Origin: Lutimonas zeaxanthinifaciens
Lineage (GTDB): Bacteria; Bacteroidota; Bacteroidia; Flavobacteriales; Flavobacteriaceae
Assembly (NCBI RefSeq): GCF_030503675.1
Contig: NZ_CP129964.1
Coordinates: 2,542,001-2,606,000, forward strand
Direction of reading: 5' to 3'
DNA length: 64,000 nt
Below, piece after piece: positions 37,432 through 47,763 of the stretch (position 1 is its first letter; the number at the start of each line of letters is the position of its first letter). The notes under the pieces were generated by a model. The model saw nothing but the letters and a program-made list of their open reading frames with translations, did no database searches and was not told the DNA's origin. A program made the translations under genes and the position numbers.

Positions 37432-38274
37432 ATGGATAAGAATTTACCACTTGCCAGCAAAATCATTTGGATAACAGGAGCTTCTTCTGGAATTGGAGAG
37501 GCTTTGAGTTACGAGTTTGCAAAAAGAGGCGCACTTCTTATCCTCTCCTCAAGATCAGAACAGAAGCTATTAACGGTAAAAGAAAATTTACCTTTAAATA
37601 GTGATAAAGCGAAGGTTTTGGCTCTCGATTTAGAACAGTTGAATGAATTAAAAAATAAAGTGGAAACAGCACTTTCCTATTTTGGTAAAATAGATTTTTT
37701 TGTTAGTAATGCAGGGCTTGCAGTTAAAGATTTTGTGATAAACACTCCGTTGGAAATTGATCTTAAACTAATGAACATTAATTATTTTTCTTCCATTCTA
37801 ATTACCAAATCCCTGCTCCCTCATTTTATGCAAAGAAATACTGGACATATTGTGGTAACAAGCAGTTTATCAGGAAAATACGGAGTACCCAAAATTGCCT
37901 CTTACGCCGCCTCCAAACATGCCCTTCACGGATTTTACGAAACGCTGAGAAGCGAAATCACAGACTATAATATCGATCTGACCATTGTTATCCCCGGAAT
38001 TATAAAAACTGAAATTACGGCTCATGCTTTGACAGGGACCGGTGACAAATTCGGAAAAATTGATAAAACTTTTCAAACTGCATATCCCGCGGATAAAGCG
38101 GCAACAAAAATTGTAAATGCTGTAATGAAGAAAAAAGAGTCTGTTTTTATTGGCGGATCTGAAGGAATTACACTGTTTCTAAACAGGTTGTCACCATGGC
38201 TGTTTAGAAGGTTTATACGAAATCATCCCATAAAAAAAATGCGGCAATTCAAGCGTACCATAGGCTTGAAGTAA
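37432..38274 (+). CDS. Short-chain dehydrogenase/reductase
   Basis: The 280-residue oxidoreductase has the NAD(P)-binding ITGASSGIGEAL start, VSNAGLAV and the catalytic Ser (VVTSSLSGKYGVP) with YAASK. It is close to DltE/YqjQ-type SDRs with a C-terminal hydrophobic or basic tail. Its substrate is unknown. It shares a transcript with the acyl-CoA ligase gene, so it may reduce a lipid-derived ketone or aldehyde. Confidence 0.87.
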   Translation: MDKNLPLASKIIWITGASSGIGEALSYEFAKRGALLILSSRSEQKLLTVKENLPLNSDKAKVLALDLEQLNELKNKVETALSYFGKIDFFVSNAGLAVKDFVINTPLEIDLKLMNINYFSSILITKSLLPHFMQRNTGHIVVTSSLSGKYGVPKIASYAASKHALHGFYETLRSEITDYNIDLTIVIPGIIKTEITAHALTGTGDKFGKIDKTFQTAYPADKAATKIVNAVMKKKESVFIGGSEGITLFLNRLSPWLFRRFIRNHPIKKMRQFKRTIGLK

Positions 38275-38300
38275 AAATTCTTTCTGTTACAAGTGTATGT

Positions 38301-38921
38301 TTAAAGCCCCTTCAAACTATTTGCAAAAGGAACCCTGTTAATGATGCTTCTTCCCAGGGTAACCTCATCAGCATATTCAATTTCATCCCCTACTGAAATT
38401 CCTCTTGCAATCGTGGTCAGGTTCAAATCGTATTTCTGCAGTTGCCTGTAAATATAAAAATTCGTGGTATCACCCTCCATGGTGGAACTCAAGGCCAGAA
38501 TGATCTCCTTTACCCCACCCTTGTCAACTTTTTCGATCAGATTATCAATCGTAAGATTATGCGGGCCTATGCCCTCAATCGGTGAAATTTTACCACCAAG
38601 AACATGGTATAAACCTTTGAACTGAGAAGTGTTTTCGATCGCCATGACATCTCTGATATCCTCTACGACGCAAATCACCTCCGGATCTCTTCTGCTGTTA
38701 CTACAAATTTCACAAAGTTCAACATCCGAAATATTGTGGCAATTCTGACACAATTTGATCTCTTCTCTAAACTCCAGCAAGGCCTTTGAAAGGTATTGGG
38801 TTTGTTCCTTTGGCTGCTTTAAAAGATGTAAAACAAGTCGGAGTGCGGTCCGTTTACCAATTCCCGGTAACTGTGCCACCTCGTTAACCGCGTTTTGTAA
38901 TAATTTTGAAGAAAAATCCAT
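38301..38921 (-). CDS. recR: Recombination mediator RecR
   Basis: The protein has about 206 residues from the ATG at 38921. It works with RecF and RecO to load RecA at gaps. It has a helix-hairpin-helix ([13 protein letters not shown]-like), a C4 zinc finger ([16 protein letters not shown]) and a Toprim domain ([23 protein letters not shown]). I start it at 38921 rather than at a further upstream ATG (38945), since the family begins near MDFSSKLLQ and a TAnnTTTG element lies four bases before it; the upstream reading would overlap that promoter. Confidence 0.92.
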   Translation of the reverse strand: MDFSSKLLQNAVNEVAQLPGIGKRTALRLVLHLLKQPKEQTQYLSKALLEFREEIKLCQNCHNISDVELCEICSNSRRDPEVICVVEDIRDVMAIENTSQFKGLYHVLGGKISPIEGIGPHNLTIDNLIEKVDKGGVKEIILALSSTMEGDTTNFYIYRQLQKYDLNLTTIARGISVGDEIEYADEVTLGRSIINRVPFANSLKGL

Positions 38922-38925
38922 AGGG

Positions 38926-38933
38926 CAAATGTA
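38926..38933 (-). promoter_or_regulatory. -7 element four bases before the recR ATG
   Basis: On the minus strand TACATTTG matches TAnnTTTG and is followed by CCCT and the ATG at 38921. The spacing is the same as at three other genes in this window. A -33 TTG is not evident. Confidence 0.45.
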
Positions 38934-39021
38934 AGCTTTTTTCACTTTTTACGTGCTTTTTTTCATAAGCATAAGGCCCTGATTTTGGATGAATCCGACT
39001 TCTTGTCAATTAAAAATCCGT

Positions 39022-39029
39022 TATTTTTG
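39022..39029 (+). promoter_or_regulatory. -7 element before the sodium:solute symporter gene
   Basis: TATTTTTG matches TAnnTTTG, 17 bases before the ATG at 39047; TTG at 39003-39005 lies 16 bases upstream of it, slightly short of the usual spacing. Confidence 0.45.
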
Positions 39030-39046
39030 CTCCTTAAAATCGTACT

Positions 39047-40513
39047 ATGTCGCCACTTCTTTTGTTGAGTGTCATCCTCCTTTATTTCGGATTGCTATTG
39101 GGAGTCACCTATTTGACTTCTTCTGATGACAGTAACATGACCTTTTTCAAGGCAAACCAGAATTCTCCCTGGTATGTGGTTGCATTTGGTATGATCGGAG
39201 CCTCATTATCAGGGGTTACCTTTATTTCTGTTCCTGGATGGGTAAGCGCTACCCAATTCAGTTATCTGCAAATCGTAATAGGCTATTTTCTGGGCTATCT
39301 CGTTATTGCCTACATCCTTCTTCCACTTTATTATAAAATGAACCTTATTTCAATTTATGAATATCTCAAGGTTCGATTTGGAAAGGGCAGTCATCGAACA
39401 GGAGCATTCTTCTTTTTGCTTTCAAGAATATTAATTGCCTCATTCAGGCTGTTCCTGGTGGCTTCAGTTCTACAGTATTTTGTCCTGGATGCGCTTCATA
39501 TCAGGTTTGAACTGACAGTTATTCTCTCGGTGATGTTTATCTGGTTGTATTCTTTCAGGGGAGGTATAAAAACCATTGTCTGGACAGATACACTTCAAAC
39601 CTTTTTTATGCTGGCCGCAGTTATCGTGGCTGCCTTCGTCATTTTAGATCAACTGTCTTTTTCTATTTCCGACTTAATAGCATCAGACGATTATAAAAAA
39701 TACAGTCAAGCCATTTTTTCTGATGACATACGCCTGAAGAATCATTGGTTCAAATCCTTACTGGGAGGTATGTTCATTGCGATTGCCATGACGGGACTGG
39801 ACCAGGACAACATGCAGAAAAACCTGACCTGCAAAAACCTCAAAGACGCTCAGAAGAACATGGTCTCCCTGGGCTTTATTCTCATTCCGGTAAATTTGGT
39901 TTTTTTGTTTCTGGGAACCCTTTTATTTGCCTATGCGAGTCAGTTCCAGGTTGAAATCCCCAGGGTCAACGGAAGTGTTAAAACAGATCTGCTATTTCCT
40001 GAAATTGCTTTGAACCAGGGACTGGGCACGGGGTTTGGCCTGGTATTTATTCTTGGACTTATTGCCGCAGCCTATTCAAGTGCTGACAGTGCCTTAACCT
40101 CTTTGACCACTTCCTTTAGCATTGATTTTTTAAATATCGAATCCAAAATAAAAAACAAGAAAAAATTAAGGAAATTAATTCACCTGGTTTTTTCGGGAAT
40201 TTTGGTACTGGTCATTATAACTTACGAATATATTCTTGAGGACAATGTGATCAGCAGTCTATTACTTGTGTCCTCTTATACCTACGGGCCTTTATTGGGA
40301 TTGTTTTCCTTCGGCCTGTTTACCAGGTTCATGCTGAGGGAAAACTGGGTATGGGTGGTTTCGGTAACATCCATAATTCTCAGCTATTTTCTTAATAAGT
40401 ATTCGGAAATTATATTAGATGGCTATCAGTTTGGTTATGAAATTTTATTGGTAAACGGCCTCTTGACCTTTATCGGATTGTTCCTTATTCGACAAAAGAA
40501 GGACTCAAAGTAA
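39047..40513 (+). CDS. Sodium:solute symporter family protein
   Basis: The 488-residue protein has about 13 membrane helices and the SSS-family signature region ([46 protein letters not shown]). Members use the sodium gradient to import sugars, amino acids or other organic solutes; the substrate cannot be assigned. It is followed 21 bases later by pdxH, which has its own -7 element, so the two are probably separate units. Confidence 0.87.
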   Translation: MSPLLLLSVILLYFGLLLGVTYLTSSDDSNMTFFKANQNSPWYVVAFGMIGASLSGVTFISVPGWVSATQFSYLQIVIGYFLGYLVIAYILLPLYYKMNLISIYEYLKVRFGKGSHRTGAFFFLLSRILIASFRLFLVASVLQYFVLDALHIRFELTVILSVMFIWLYSFRGGIKTIVWTDTLQTFFMLAAVIVAAFVILDQLSFSISDLIASDDYKKYSQAIFSDDIRLKNHWFKSLLGGMFIAIAMTGLDQDNMQKNLTCKNLKDAQKNMVSLGFILIPVNLVFLFLGTLLFAYASQFQVEIPRVNGSVKTDLLFPEIALNQGLGTGFGLVFILGLIAAAYSSADSALTSLTTSFSIDFLNIESKIKNKKKLRKLIHLVFSGILVLVIITYEYILEDNVISSLLLVSSYTYGPLLGLFSFGLFTRFMLRENWVWVVSVTSIILSYFLNKYSEIILDGYQFGYEILLVNGLLTFIGLFLIRQKKDSK

Positions 40514-40522
40514 AATTTAGCT

Positions 40523-40530
40523 TATTTTTG
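40523..40530 (+). promoter_or_regulatory. -7 element four bases before the pdxH ATG
   Basis: TATTTTTG matches TAnnTTTG and is followed by AAGT and the ATG at 40535. This is the same four-base spacing as at 17189, 38921 and 63906. Confidence 0.45.
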
Positions 40531-40534
40531 AAGT

Positions 40535-41182
40535 ATGGAAAAAGACCTTAGCCATTACAGAAAAAGTTACGAAAGAAATCCGCTCATACGAGATGATGTA
40601 CCGGAAAATCCCATGGAGTTGTTTCAAAAATGGTTTCATGAAGCCGATGATTTTGACGGGCTTGAAGAAGCCAACGCCATGAGTGTTTCGACAATTGGGC
40701 TCGATGGTTATCCAAAAACCAGAATCGTTCTGCTCAAGAAAATTACCTGGGAGGGGTTCATATTTTTCACCAATTATAACAGCGAAAAAGGTAAAGCAAT
40801 TAAGGCTAATCCAAACGTTTGCCTCAATTTCTTCTGGCATAGCCTTGAAAGACAGATCATTATTAAAGGGCAAGCTGAAAAAATCGCCCCGAACCTGTCG
40901 GATGGATATTTCGAATCAAGACCGGATGGAAGTAAGCTGGGTGCCATCGCTTCAGATCAAAGTGAAGAGATCCACTCAAGAGAAGCTTTGGACGCTAAAT
41001 TAAAGGAATTAGAAGAAAGCTATAAGGATAAAGAAATTCTTCGACCCGACTATTGGGGAGGATACATTGTTAGACCGAAATCCATAGAATTTTGGCAGGG
41101 TCGTCCCAACAGGATGCATGACAGAATACTTTATTCCTTGCAAAAAGATTATAGCTGGAAACTAACCCGGCTTCAGCCATAG
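40535..41182 (+). CDS. pdxH: Pyridoxamine 5'-phosphate oxidase
   Basis: The 215-residue flavoenzyme oxidises pyridoxamine or pyridoxine 5'-phosphate to pyridoxal 5'-phosphate, the cofactor of the aminotransferase in this window. Diagnostic segments are RIVLLKKITWEGFIFFTNY, NFFWHSLERQI, the SDQSEEI loop and the C-terminal PKSIEFWQGRPNRMHDR. The length is typical. Confidence 0.95.
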   Translation: MEKDLSHYRKSYERNPLIRDDVPENPMELFQKWFHEADDFDGLEEANAMSVSTIGLDGYPKTRIVLLKKITWEGFIFFTNYNSEKGKAIKANPNVCLNFFWHSLERQIIIKGQAEKIAPNLSDGYFESRPDGSKLGAIASDQSEEIHSREALDAKLKELEESYKDKEILRPDYWGGYIVRPKSIEFWQGRPNRMHDRILYSLQKDYSWKLTRLQP

Positions 41183-41289
41183 TTACGAATTAGTTTATAA
41201 CGGAATGAAAAAAATATTTCAATAATTTGTTCTTTCGTTAATTTGATTATACTTTTATCTCACTAAGACCACCATTGCGACTTGAAAAA

Positions 41290-41778
41290 ATGAAAACACT
41301 GTTCATTGTCCGTCATGCGAAATCTTCATGGAAATATGAAGGAATTAAAGACATCGATCGGCCCCTCAAAAAAAGAGGCATAAATGACGCATACCTCGTT
41401 TCGAAAAATCTTCAGAAAAAGATTCAAACCCCCTCTGTATTTGTCTCAAGCTGTGCCAACAGGGCATTGCATACTGCCATGATATTTAGCTATTCATTTA
41501 ATTATCCTTTAGCGAACCTTAAGATTAGCAAATCCCTTTATAGCTTTAGTGATGGTTATTTGATCAAAACCGTCAAAGCACTTGACGACGGTTTCGACTC
41601 GGCCATTATTTTTAGTCATGATCACGGAATCAGTGATTTTGTCAATAAATTTGGGAGCAAACAGATTGATCACGTACCTACCTGTGGGGTTGTTGCCATT
41701 GAATTCAATACCAAGCACTGGAAAAATATAAAAGACGGCAAGACCTTGTTTACAGAATTTCCCCGTTATTATAAATAG
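41290..41778 (+). CDS. SixA-like histidine phosphatase
   Basis: The protein has about 162 residues from the ATG at 41290. The catalytic RHG-type motif reads IVRHAKSSW, with a second His in IIFSHDHGISDF. SixA removes phosphate from histidine phosphotransfer domains in E. coli; in other bacteria its role is unclear. The start ATG is preferred over TTG at 41275. Confidence 0.82.
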   Translation: MKTLFIVRHAKSSWKYEGIKDIDRPLKKRGINDAYLVSKNLQKKIQTPSVFVSSCANRALHTAMIFSYSFNYPLANLKISKSLYSFSDGYLIKTVKALDDGFDSAIIFSHDHGISDFVNKFGSKQIDHVPTCGVVAIEFNTKHWKNIKDGKTLFTEFPRYYK

Positions 41779-41836
41779 GATCTTTTGATATAAATAGAAT
41801 CTTTAAATTCCGTATCAATTATCAATTTGCCTTTGC

Positions 41837-43459
41837 CTAGTTTAAGGTTTTTTTCATCTCTTTGGCGATATCCTTATCCCTTTTGTATACATCTTTCATA
41901 AACATCAGGTTATTGTCCTGATCTACTGCAGCGGTAAGATAGATCAGATAGATATTGATCGGTTTGGGAAGGGTTATGGTTGTTGTTTCTCCCGACTTTA
42001 AGATCTCACTGATCTTTTCCATGTTCCAGACTTCAGGATCATCCATCAGGCTCATCAAAAGCCCCCATTTATCCTCTGTTCTGATACAACCATGGCTAAA
42101 GGCTCGATCTTGCTGGTTGAACAAACCCCTCGAAGGTGTATCGTGCAGGTATACCGCATATTTGTTGGGAAACATGAATTTAACCTCTCCCAGGGCATTC
42201 CAGGGGCCAGCTTTTTGCCTGATAATAAACGGAAAATTTCCGGCCGAATATTGGCTCCAGTCAATTGTGGAATGGTCTAATATTTTTCCATTTCTGTCCA
42301 TGACTTCCATGTGTTTAGCCATTAAATATCCAGGATCTTTTTTTAATCGAGGGAGGGTCTCGTGGGTGGCTATTGAATAAGGAAGCGTCCATGTAGGGTT
42401 CATGACAATATATTTCATAACCCCTTTAAAAACCGGAGTTTCTTTATGATATTTACCAACAATGACTCTGGAATCGAACACTTCTTCCTTGTTTGTGATC
42501 CTTTTTACATGGAATCCGGCAATATTCACTATTAAAAAATCCTTATCCAGTTCCTGCATGATCCATCTCGTTCTTTCAAGATTCAGAATTATACTCTCAA
42601 TTCGCTTCTCAATTGGTACCTGCATTTGTTCTATGGTACCTTTTCCTATAATTCCATCGCTGGTAAGACGGTGACGCCATTGAAACTTCTTTACAGCCTC
42701 TTCCATTTCATCATCAAAAATCTCAGAATTCTCTGATTCCACATCAATAAGGTCCCCAACCGCAATCAAATACTTTCTGATTTCGGGGATCCTTGATGCC
42801 GTATCACCGGGTTTTAAAGTTTCTCCTTTGCTGACTTTCGGCCAACCCCCTCTTTCCGATTCATTTCTCAGCTTTTTCAAATGAAACTTCATCAGTTTAT
42901 ACATATAATGTTTTGGTTTAAATTCTTCCAAAACAGATTTAATGTTCCTGTTGTGCAGAGTCGCCGTTAAAAGACTATCCGGATTTGAGGGGCCCTCATT
43001 TCTTTCGACATCCCATTCTTTTCGAATTTTAGATTGATCAAGTTTTCCATCCAGAAGATGCGAGGCATAGAGGATCAATGCATCAGTCATCAATAGATCC
43101 ATATCCGCCATTTCCTTCTTTGATAGTTCACCGCTCTCTGATGTCTTCATAAGCGCCTTAATCTTATCCAGATGATAATCCTTTGGCATAAGACCTTCAT
43201 CAATAGATGACTCCAGGCTTTCAATGAGGTCATTCCTATTTTTTAGATCCTGCCAGGCCGGTTCAAAATCTCTGTTACTGTAAAACCTTGGAAGTTCTAC
43301 TTGTGAAAATAATTCGACCCCATCTACTAAGACAATATCATCCTCTTGGGGCTGAACCATGTTTTCGATCCATTGCTCAATGGAGATGTTTTGGGCCTGA
43401 AGGCCAATGAATGACAAAAAAATGAAGTAAAACTGGATTTTCGAGAAAGGATTTTGCAT
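41837..43459 (-). CDS. L,D-transpeptidase (YcbB/LdtD-like) with peptidoglycan-binding domain
   Basis: The 540-residue exported protein has a signal peptide, a Bacteroidota-typical N-terminal region, a peptidoglycan-binding domain (about 250-281, KKFQWRHRLTSDGIIGKGTI) and a YkuD catalytic domain with His438/439-region YLHDTPS and S455HGCIR460, whose Cys458 is the nucleophile. It would form 3-3 cross-links in peptidoglycan or attach proteins to it in the periplasm. On the minus strand TATTTTTG (43482-43489) is a -7 candidate, 22 bases from the ATG. Confidence 0.88.
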   Translation of the reverse strand: MQNPFSKIQFYFIFLSFIGLQAQNISIEQWIENMVQPQEDDIVLVDGVELFSQVELPRFYSNRDFEPAWQDLKNRNDLIESLESSIDEGLMPKDYHLDKIKALMKTSESGELSKKEMADMDLLMTDALILYASHLLDGKLDQSKIRKEWDVERNEGPSNPDSLLTATLHNRNIKSVLEEFKPKHYMYKLMKFHLKKLRNESERGGWPKVSKGETLKPGDTASRIPEIRKYLIAVGDLIDVESENSEIFDDEMEEAVKKFQWRHRLTSDGIIGKGTIEQMQVPIEKRIESIILNLERTRWIMQELDKDFLIVNIAGFHVKRITNKEEVFDSRVIVGKYHKETPVFKGVMKYIVMNPTWTLPYSIATHETLPRLKKDPGYLMAKHMEVMDRNGKILDHSTIDWSQYSAGNFPFIIRQKAGPWNALGEVKFMFPNKYAVYLHDTPSRGLFNQQDRAFSHGCIRTEDKWGLLMSLMDDPEVWNMEKISEILKSGETTTITLPKPINIYLIYLTAAVDQDNNLMFMKDVYKRDKDIAKEMKKTLN

Positions 43460-43624
43460 AGTAAGTTGATTAGGTCTACAACAAAAATATCGAAATAAAA
43501 ATTAAAATCAGGTTTTAATCTTACACCATGGTACAAGTAGGGGCATTCTTCTTATTTTCATTTGAAATGAATTTTTAAGACCTTGATTTTTTCTATATTA
43601 GTTGGCTGACAAATATGATGATCA

Positions 43625-43879
43625 ATGGCTGATAAAGATCTGAAAAAATACTGGAGAACGAATCTTAAATACCTTGGTATCCTTTTGACCTTCTGGTTTT
43701 TGGTGTCCTATGTTATGGGTATTGTTTTGGTAGACGAACTCAATTCATTCAAAATAGGAGGCTTTAAGCTCGGTTTTTGGTTCGCACAACAAGGATCCAT
43801 TTACTTCTTCGTGCTCATTATCATCATTTATATAGCACTGATGAACAGGCTCGATAAAAAATACGGTGTAAACGATTAA
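43625..43879 (+). CDS. DUF4212 small membrane subunit of acetate-type symporter
   Basis: The 84-residue protein has two membrane helices (WFLVSYVMGIVLVDELN and FFVLIIIIYIALMNR). DUF4212 proteins occur beside large sodium:solute symporters of the VC_2705 type. It probably forms a small regulatory subunit. The symporter begins three bases after its stop. Confidence 0.85.
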   Translation: MADKDLKKYWRTNLKYLGILLTFWFLVSYVMGIVLVDELNSFKIGGFKLGFWFAQQGSIYFFVLIIIIYIALMNRLDKKYGVND

Positions 43880-43882
43880 ATA

Positions 43883-45571
43883 ATGACCTTACAAATCTGG
43901 ACCTGGCTGTTAATAGCCATTACCTTTTCACTTTATATAGGGATCGCAATCTGGTCCAGAGCTTCCTCAACCAAAGAGTTTTATGTAGCAGGAGGAGGAG
44001 TTTCTCCTTTGGCAAACGGATTAGCCACAGCTGCTGACTGGATGTCTGCGGCTTCATTTATTTCAATGGCAGGACTGATCTCTTTTAACGGATATGATGC
44101 TTCGGTATATCTGATGGGCTGGACCGGTGGTTATGTTTTACTGGCCTTGCTGCTGGCTCCTTATTTACGAAAATTTGGAAAATTTACGGTTCCTGATTTT
44201 ATCGGTGATCGCTACTATTCTAATATTGCACGGTCCGTGGCTGTTTTTTGCGCGTTGATTGTATCCTTTACGTATGTCGCAGGACAGATGAGAGGAGTAG
44301 GCCTTGTATTTTCACGATTCCTAGAGGTGGATATAACTACAGGGGTACTCATCGGAATGATCATTGTTTTGTTTTATGCGGTTCTGGGAGGAATGAAAGG
44401 AATAACCTACACTCAGGTAGCTCAGTATTGTGTTCTGATTTTTGCATTTATGGTTCCTGCCATTTTTATTTCAATTCAAATGACAGGAAATCTAATTCCG
44501 CAAATAGGATTTGGCAGCACCGGAACAGACGGGGTATATCTCCTGGACAAACTTGATCAACTTCACAGAGACCTCGGATTTCACGAATACACGTCGGGAG
44601 CAAAAGATATACTCGATGTGTTTTTCATCACGGCTGCTTTGATGGTCGGAACTGCCGGATTGCCGCATGTTATCGTACGGTTCTTCACCGTTAAGAAGGT
44701 AAGTGATGCCAGAAAATCGGCAGCCTGGGCCCTTTTATTTATTGCCGTTTTGTATACGACCGCGCCTGCGATTGCCGTTTTCGCACGTACGAACCTGATC
44801 GAAACCGTATCCAACAAACCTTATTCGGAATTGCCACCCTGGGTAAGTAACTGGGAGAAAACAGGGCTTATGAAATTTGTCGACAAAAACGGTGACGGAC
44901 TGGTACAGTATGTAGGCGACCCTATGCTGAATGAATTGACCGTGGACAAGGATATCATGGTATTGGCCAATCCTGAGATAGCCGAATTACCCAACTGGGT
45001 CATAGCACTGGTTGCAGCGGGAGGGCTGGCTGCAGCACTTTCGACGGCCGCAGGCCTTTTACTGGTCATTTCATCCTCAGTATCTCATGATCTCATCAAA
45101 AAGATGATCAATTCGAATATTTCTGAAAAAGGCGAATTGATAGCCGCAAGAATTTCGGCCATCATCGCTGTATCCATCGCCGGATACTTTGGAATCAACC
45201 CTCCCGATTTTGTAGCTGCCACGGTTGCGCTTGCCTTCGGGTTAGCGGCCGCATCGTTTTTCCCTGCGATTATTTTAGGGATATTCGTCAAGCGAATGAA
45301 TAAGGAAGGAGCCATAGCGGGTATGGTGATCGGAATGTTGCTTATGCTCTATTATATGATGCGATTTAAATTTGACTGGTTTGGTGGCGGAACTCAGGAG
45401 GACTGGTGGTTTGGAATCTCCCCGGAAGGATTTGGAACATTGGCGATGCTTGTTAACTTTTGCATTTCTTTACTGATTTCTCTTTTTACTCCTGCCCCAC
45501 CCAAGAATATTCAGGACATGGTCGAAAATATCCGGATTCCATCCGGTTCAGGAAAAGCACACAGTCATTGA
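43883..45571 (+). CDS. Sodium:solute symporter, VC_2705/acetate type
   Basis: The 562-residue protein has 13 to 14 helices and the SSS motifs EFYVAGGGVSPLANGLATAADWMSAASF and GLAAALSTAAGLLLVISSS. It is closely related to ActP-like monocarboxylate transporters. Together with the DUF4212 protein before it and acetyl-CoA synthetase after it, it probably imports acetate or another short monocarboxylate with sodium. An aqueous EF-hand-like insertion, DKNGDGLVQY, is present around residue 330, which is unusual enough to note. Confidence 0.87.
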   Translation: MTLQIWTWLLIAITFSLYIGIAIWSRASSTKEFYVAGGGVSPLANGLATAADWMSAASFISMAGLISFNGYDASVYLMGWTGGYVLLALLLAPYLRKFGKFTVPDFIGDRYYSNIARSVAVFCALIVSFTYVAGQMRGVGLVFSRFLEVDITTGVLIGMIIVLFYAVLGGMKGITYTQVAQYCVLIFAFMVPAIFISIQMTGNLIPQIGFGSTGTDGVYLLDKLDQLHRDLGFHEYTSGAKDILDVFFITAALMVGTAGLPHVIVRFFTVKKVSDARKSAAWALLFIAVLYTTAPAIAVFARTNLIETVSNKPYSELPPWVSNWEKTGLMKFVDKNGDGLVQYVGDPMLNELTVDKDIMVLANPEIAELPNWVIALVAAGGLAAALSTAAGLLLVISSSVSHDLIKKMINSNISEKGELIAARISAIIAVSIAGYFGINPPDFVAATVALAFGLAAASFFPAIILGIFVKRMNKEGAIAGMVIGMLLMLYYMMRFKFDWFGGGTQEDWWFGISPEGFGTLAMLVNFCISLLISLFTPAPPKNIQDMVENIRIPSGSGKAHSH

Positions 45572-45723
45572 TACGATTATTGGGTCGTTCGTCGATTTTT
45601 TTTTAAGAAATTTATAGTTAATTTTATTTTCGTCTAGTTCACTTCGAATAATAAAATGCTTTTTAATCAGCTGACAAGAACTTTTTCTGAGGCTGAATTA
45701 CTGAATAATAAAATAATGAGTTT

Positions 45724-47634
45724 ATGAATCCATTGCAAATCAACACCTTTAAAGAGTATAAAGAAAAGTATGAAAAAAGTGTTTCCGATCCTGAATCGTT
45801 CTGGGCGGAGGTTGCCGAACAATTTCAGTGGAAGAAAAAGTGGGATAGGGTGCTGGAATGGGACTTCACAAAACCTGAAATCAAATGGTTTCAAGGAGGA
45901 AAACTCAATATAACGGAAAACTGCCTGGATCGTCACCTGGAAACCCTTGGCAATAAAACGGCCATCATCTGGGAACCGAATGACCCTGATGAAGAATCAA
46001 GATATATTACCTACAGACAATTGTATGTTAAAGTCTCTCGATTTGCAAATGTCCTGAAGAACAATGGTATCAAAAAAGGAGATCGTGTATGCCTGTATAT
46101 GCCTATGATCCCTGAACTGGCTATTGCCATGCTGGCCTGTGCCCGGATAGGGGCAGTACACTCTATTGTTTTTGCAGGGTTCTCTTCTACGGCTCTTTCC
46201 AGCAGAATCAATGATTCCCAATGTAAAATGCTGATTACAGCCAACGAAGTATACAGAGGTACAAAACCCATCAATCTCAAGAAGGTTTGCGACCAGGCAC
46301 TGGAGCATAGTCCGTCGGTAGAAACTGTAATCGTTTATCGCAGGACCGTTGAACCCACAGAAATGACCGAAGGAAGGGATAAATTCTGGTTTGATGAACT
46401 TCAAAAAGTAGATAACAATTGTGAGGCCGAGTCAATGGATGCAGAAGACATGTTGTTTATACTGTATACCTCGGGATCAACGGGAAGGCCCAAAGGCATG
46501 GTACATACAACCGGAGGTTACATGGTTGGATCAACCTATACCTTCGAGAATGTATTTCAGTGTAAAAAAGATGATATATACTGGTGTACTGCGGATATTG
46601 GATGGATCACAGGACATTCCTATATCATTTATGGCCCGTTAAGTGCGGGTGCTACCACGGTGATGTTTGAAGGAGTTCCTTCGTATCCCGATTACGGCCG
46701 ATTTTGGGAAATTGTTGATAAACTGAATGTGACCCACTTTTACACGGCTCCTACTGCAATCAGAGCATTGGCCAAACATCCGTTGAGCCTGGTTGAGAAA
46801 CATGACCTGAGTTCTCTAAAAGTTTTAGGTTCAGTGGGGGAACCGATTAATGAGGAAGCCTGGCACTGGTACAACGACAACATTGGAAAAACGAAATGTC
46901 CTATTGTCGATACCTGGTGGCAGACGGAGACCGGAGCGATGATGATCTCTCCAATTGCCGGGATAACACCTACGCGACCTACATTTGCGACCCTTCCTTT
47001 ACCGGGAGTTCAGCCCGTTTTGATGGACGAAAACGGACAGGAAATAAAACCAAAGAACATGGAACCGGCTGAAGGCAGGCTAGCCATGAGAGCTCCCTGG
47101 CCGTCAATTGCACGTACCATTTATGGAGATCACCAAAGATACAAGGACACTTATTTTTCCGCCTACGAAAACATGTACTTCACGGGAGACGGAGCCTACA
47201 GGGATGCTTCAGGGAATTACAGAATAACGGGTAGGGTTGATGACGTCGTTATTGTTTCAGGACACAATCTTGGAACCGCCCCCATTGAAAACGCCATTGA
47301 TGAACATACTGATATTGTTGAATGTGCCGTAGTTGGATTCCCGCATGATGTTAAAGGAAACGCTTTATATGCCTTTGTCACAAAATATGATGAATGTAAA
47401 ACTTCCGACGAGGATTTAAAAACTGAGATCAATCAGCTAATAGCTTCTACTATTGGAGCAATCGCAAAACTCGATAAAGTTCAGTTCGTATCAGGTTTAC
47501 CGAAAACCCGTTCGGGGAAAATCATGCGACGTATCCTAAGAAAAATTGCTTCCAATGAAGCCGATAACCTCGGAGATATTTCAACCCTGTTGAATCCCGA
47601 CGTGGTTGAAGAGATCAAAGCTGGGTCCTTGTAG
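45724..47634 (+). CDS. acs: Acetate-CoA ligase (AMP-forming)
   Basis: The 636-residue enzyme activates acetate to acetyl-CoA. It has the A-motifs YTSGSTGRPKGMVHT and DTWWQTETGAMM and the C-terminal acetylatable Lys in KTRSGKIMRRILRKIA. It is 152 bases downstream of the symporter gene. It makes the module for acetate assimilation with the two preceding genes, while the ADP-forming enzyme at 31845-33899 works in the opposite, acid-releasing direction. Confidence 0.95.
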   Translation: MNPLQINTFKEYKEKYEKSVSDPESFWAEVAEQFQWKKKWDRVLEWDFTKPEIKWFQGGKLNITENCLDRHLETLGNKTAIIWEPNDPDEESRYITYRQLYVKVSRFANVLKNNGIKKGDRVCLYMPMIPELAIAMLACARIGAVHSIVFAGFSSTALSSRINDSQCKMLITANEVYRGTKPINLKKVCDQALEHSPSVETVIVYRRTVEPTEMTEGRDKFWFDELQKVDNNCEAESMDAEDMLFILYTSGSTGRPKGMVHTTGGYMVGSTYTFENVFQCKKDDIYWCTADIGWITGHSYIIYGPLSAGATTVMFEGVPSYPDYGRFWEIVDKLNVTHFYTAPTAIRALAKHPLSLVEKHDLSSLKVLGSVGEPINEEAWHWYNDNIGKTKCPIVDTWWQTETGAMMISPIAGITPTRPTFATLPLPGVQPVLMDENGQEIKPKNMEPAEGRLAMRAPWPSIARTIYGDHQRYKDTYFSAYENMYFTGDGAYRDASGNYRITGRVDDVVIVSGHNLGTAPIENAIDEHTDIVECAVVGFPHDVKGNALYAFVTKYDECKTSDEDLKTEINQLIASTIGAIAKLDKVQFVSGLPKTRSGKIMRRILRKIASNEADNLGDISTLLNPDVVEEIKAGSL

Positions 47635-47763
47635 TGCTCATTTAGAGGCGTTCAAACTTTCCCTAAGTGATTTTTACTCGCTTAAAGACAGTTCAAAACC
47701 TCATAACAACAGGTTTCATTTTGTAAAAAGTTTTATGTAACTTAGGTGACAGAAAACCAAACT

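Noticed and set aside
45573-45606. Hairpin with a nine-T run after the symporter gene
   Set aside because: The T run is real but the stem before it is short and ambiguous (ACGA/TCGT arms), so I do not claim a terminator.
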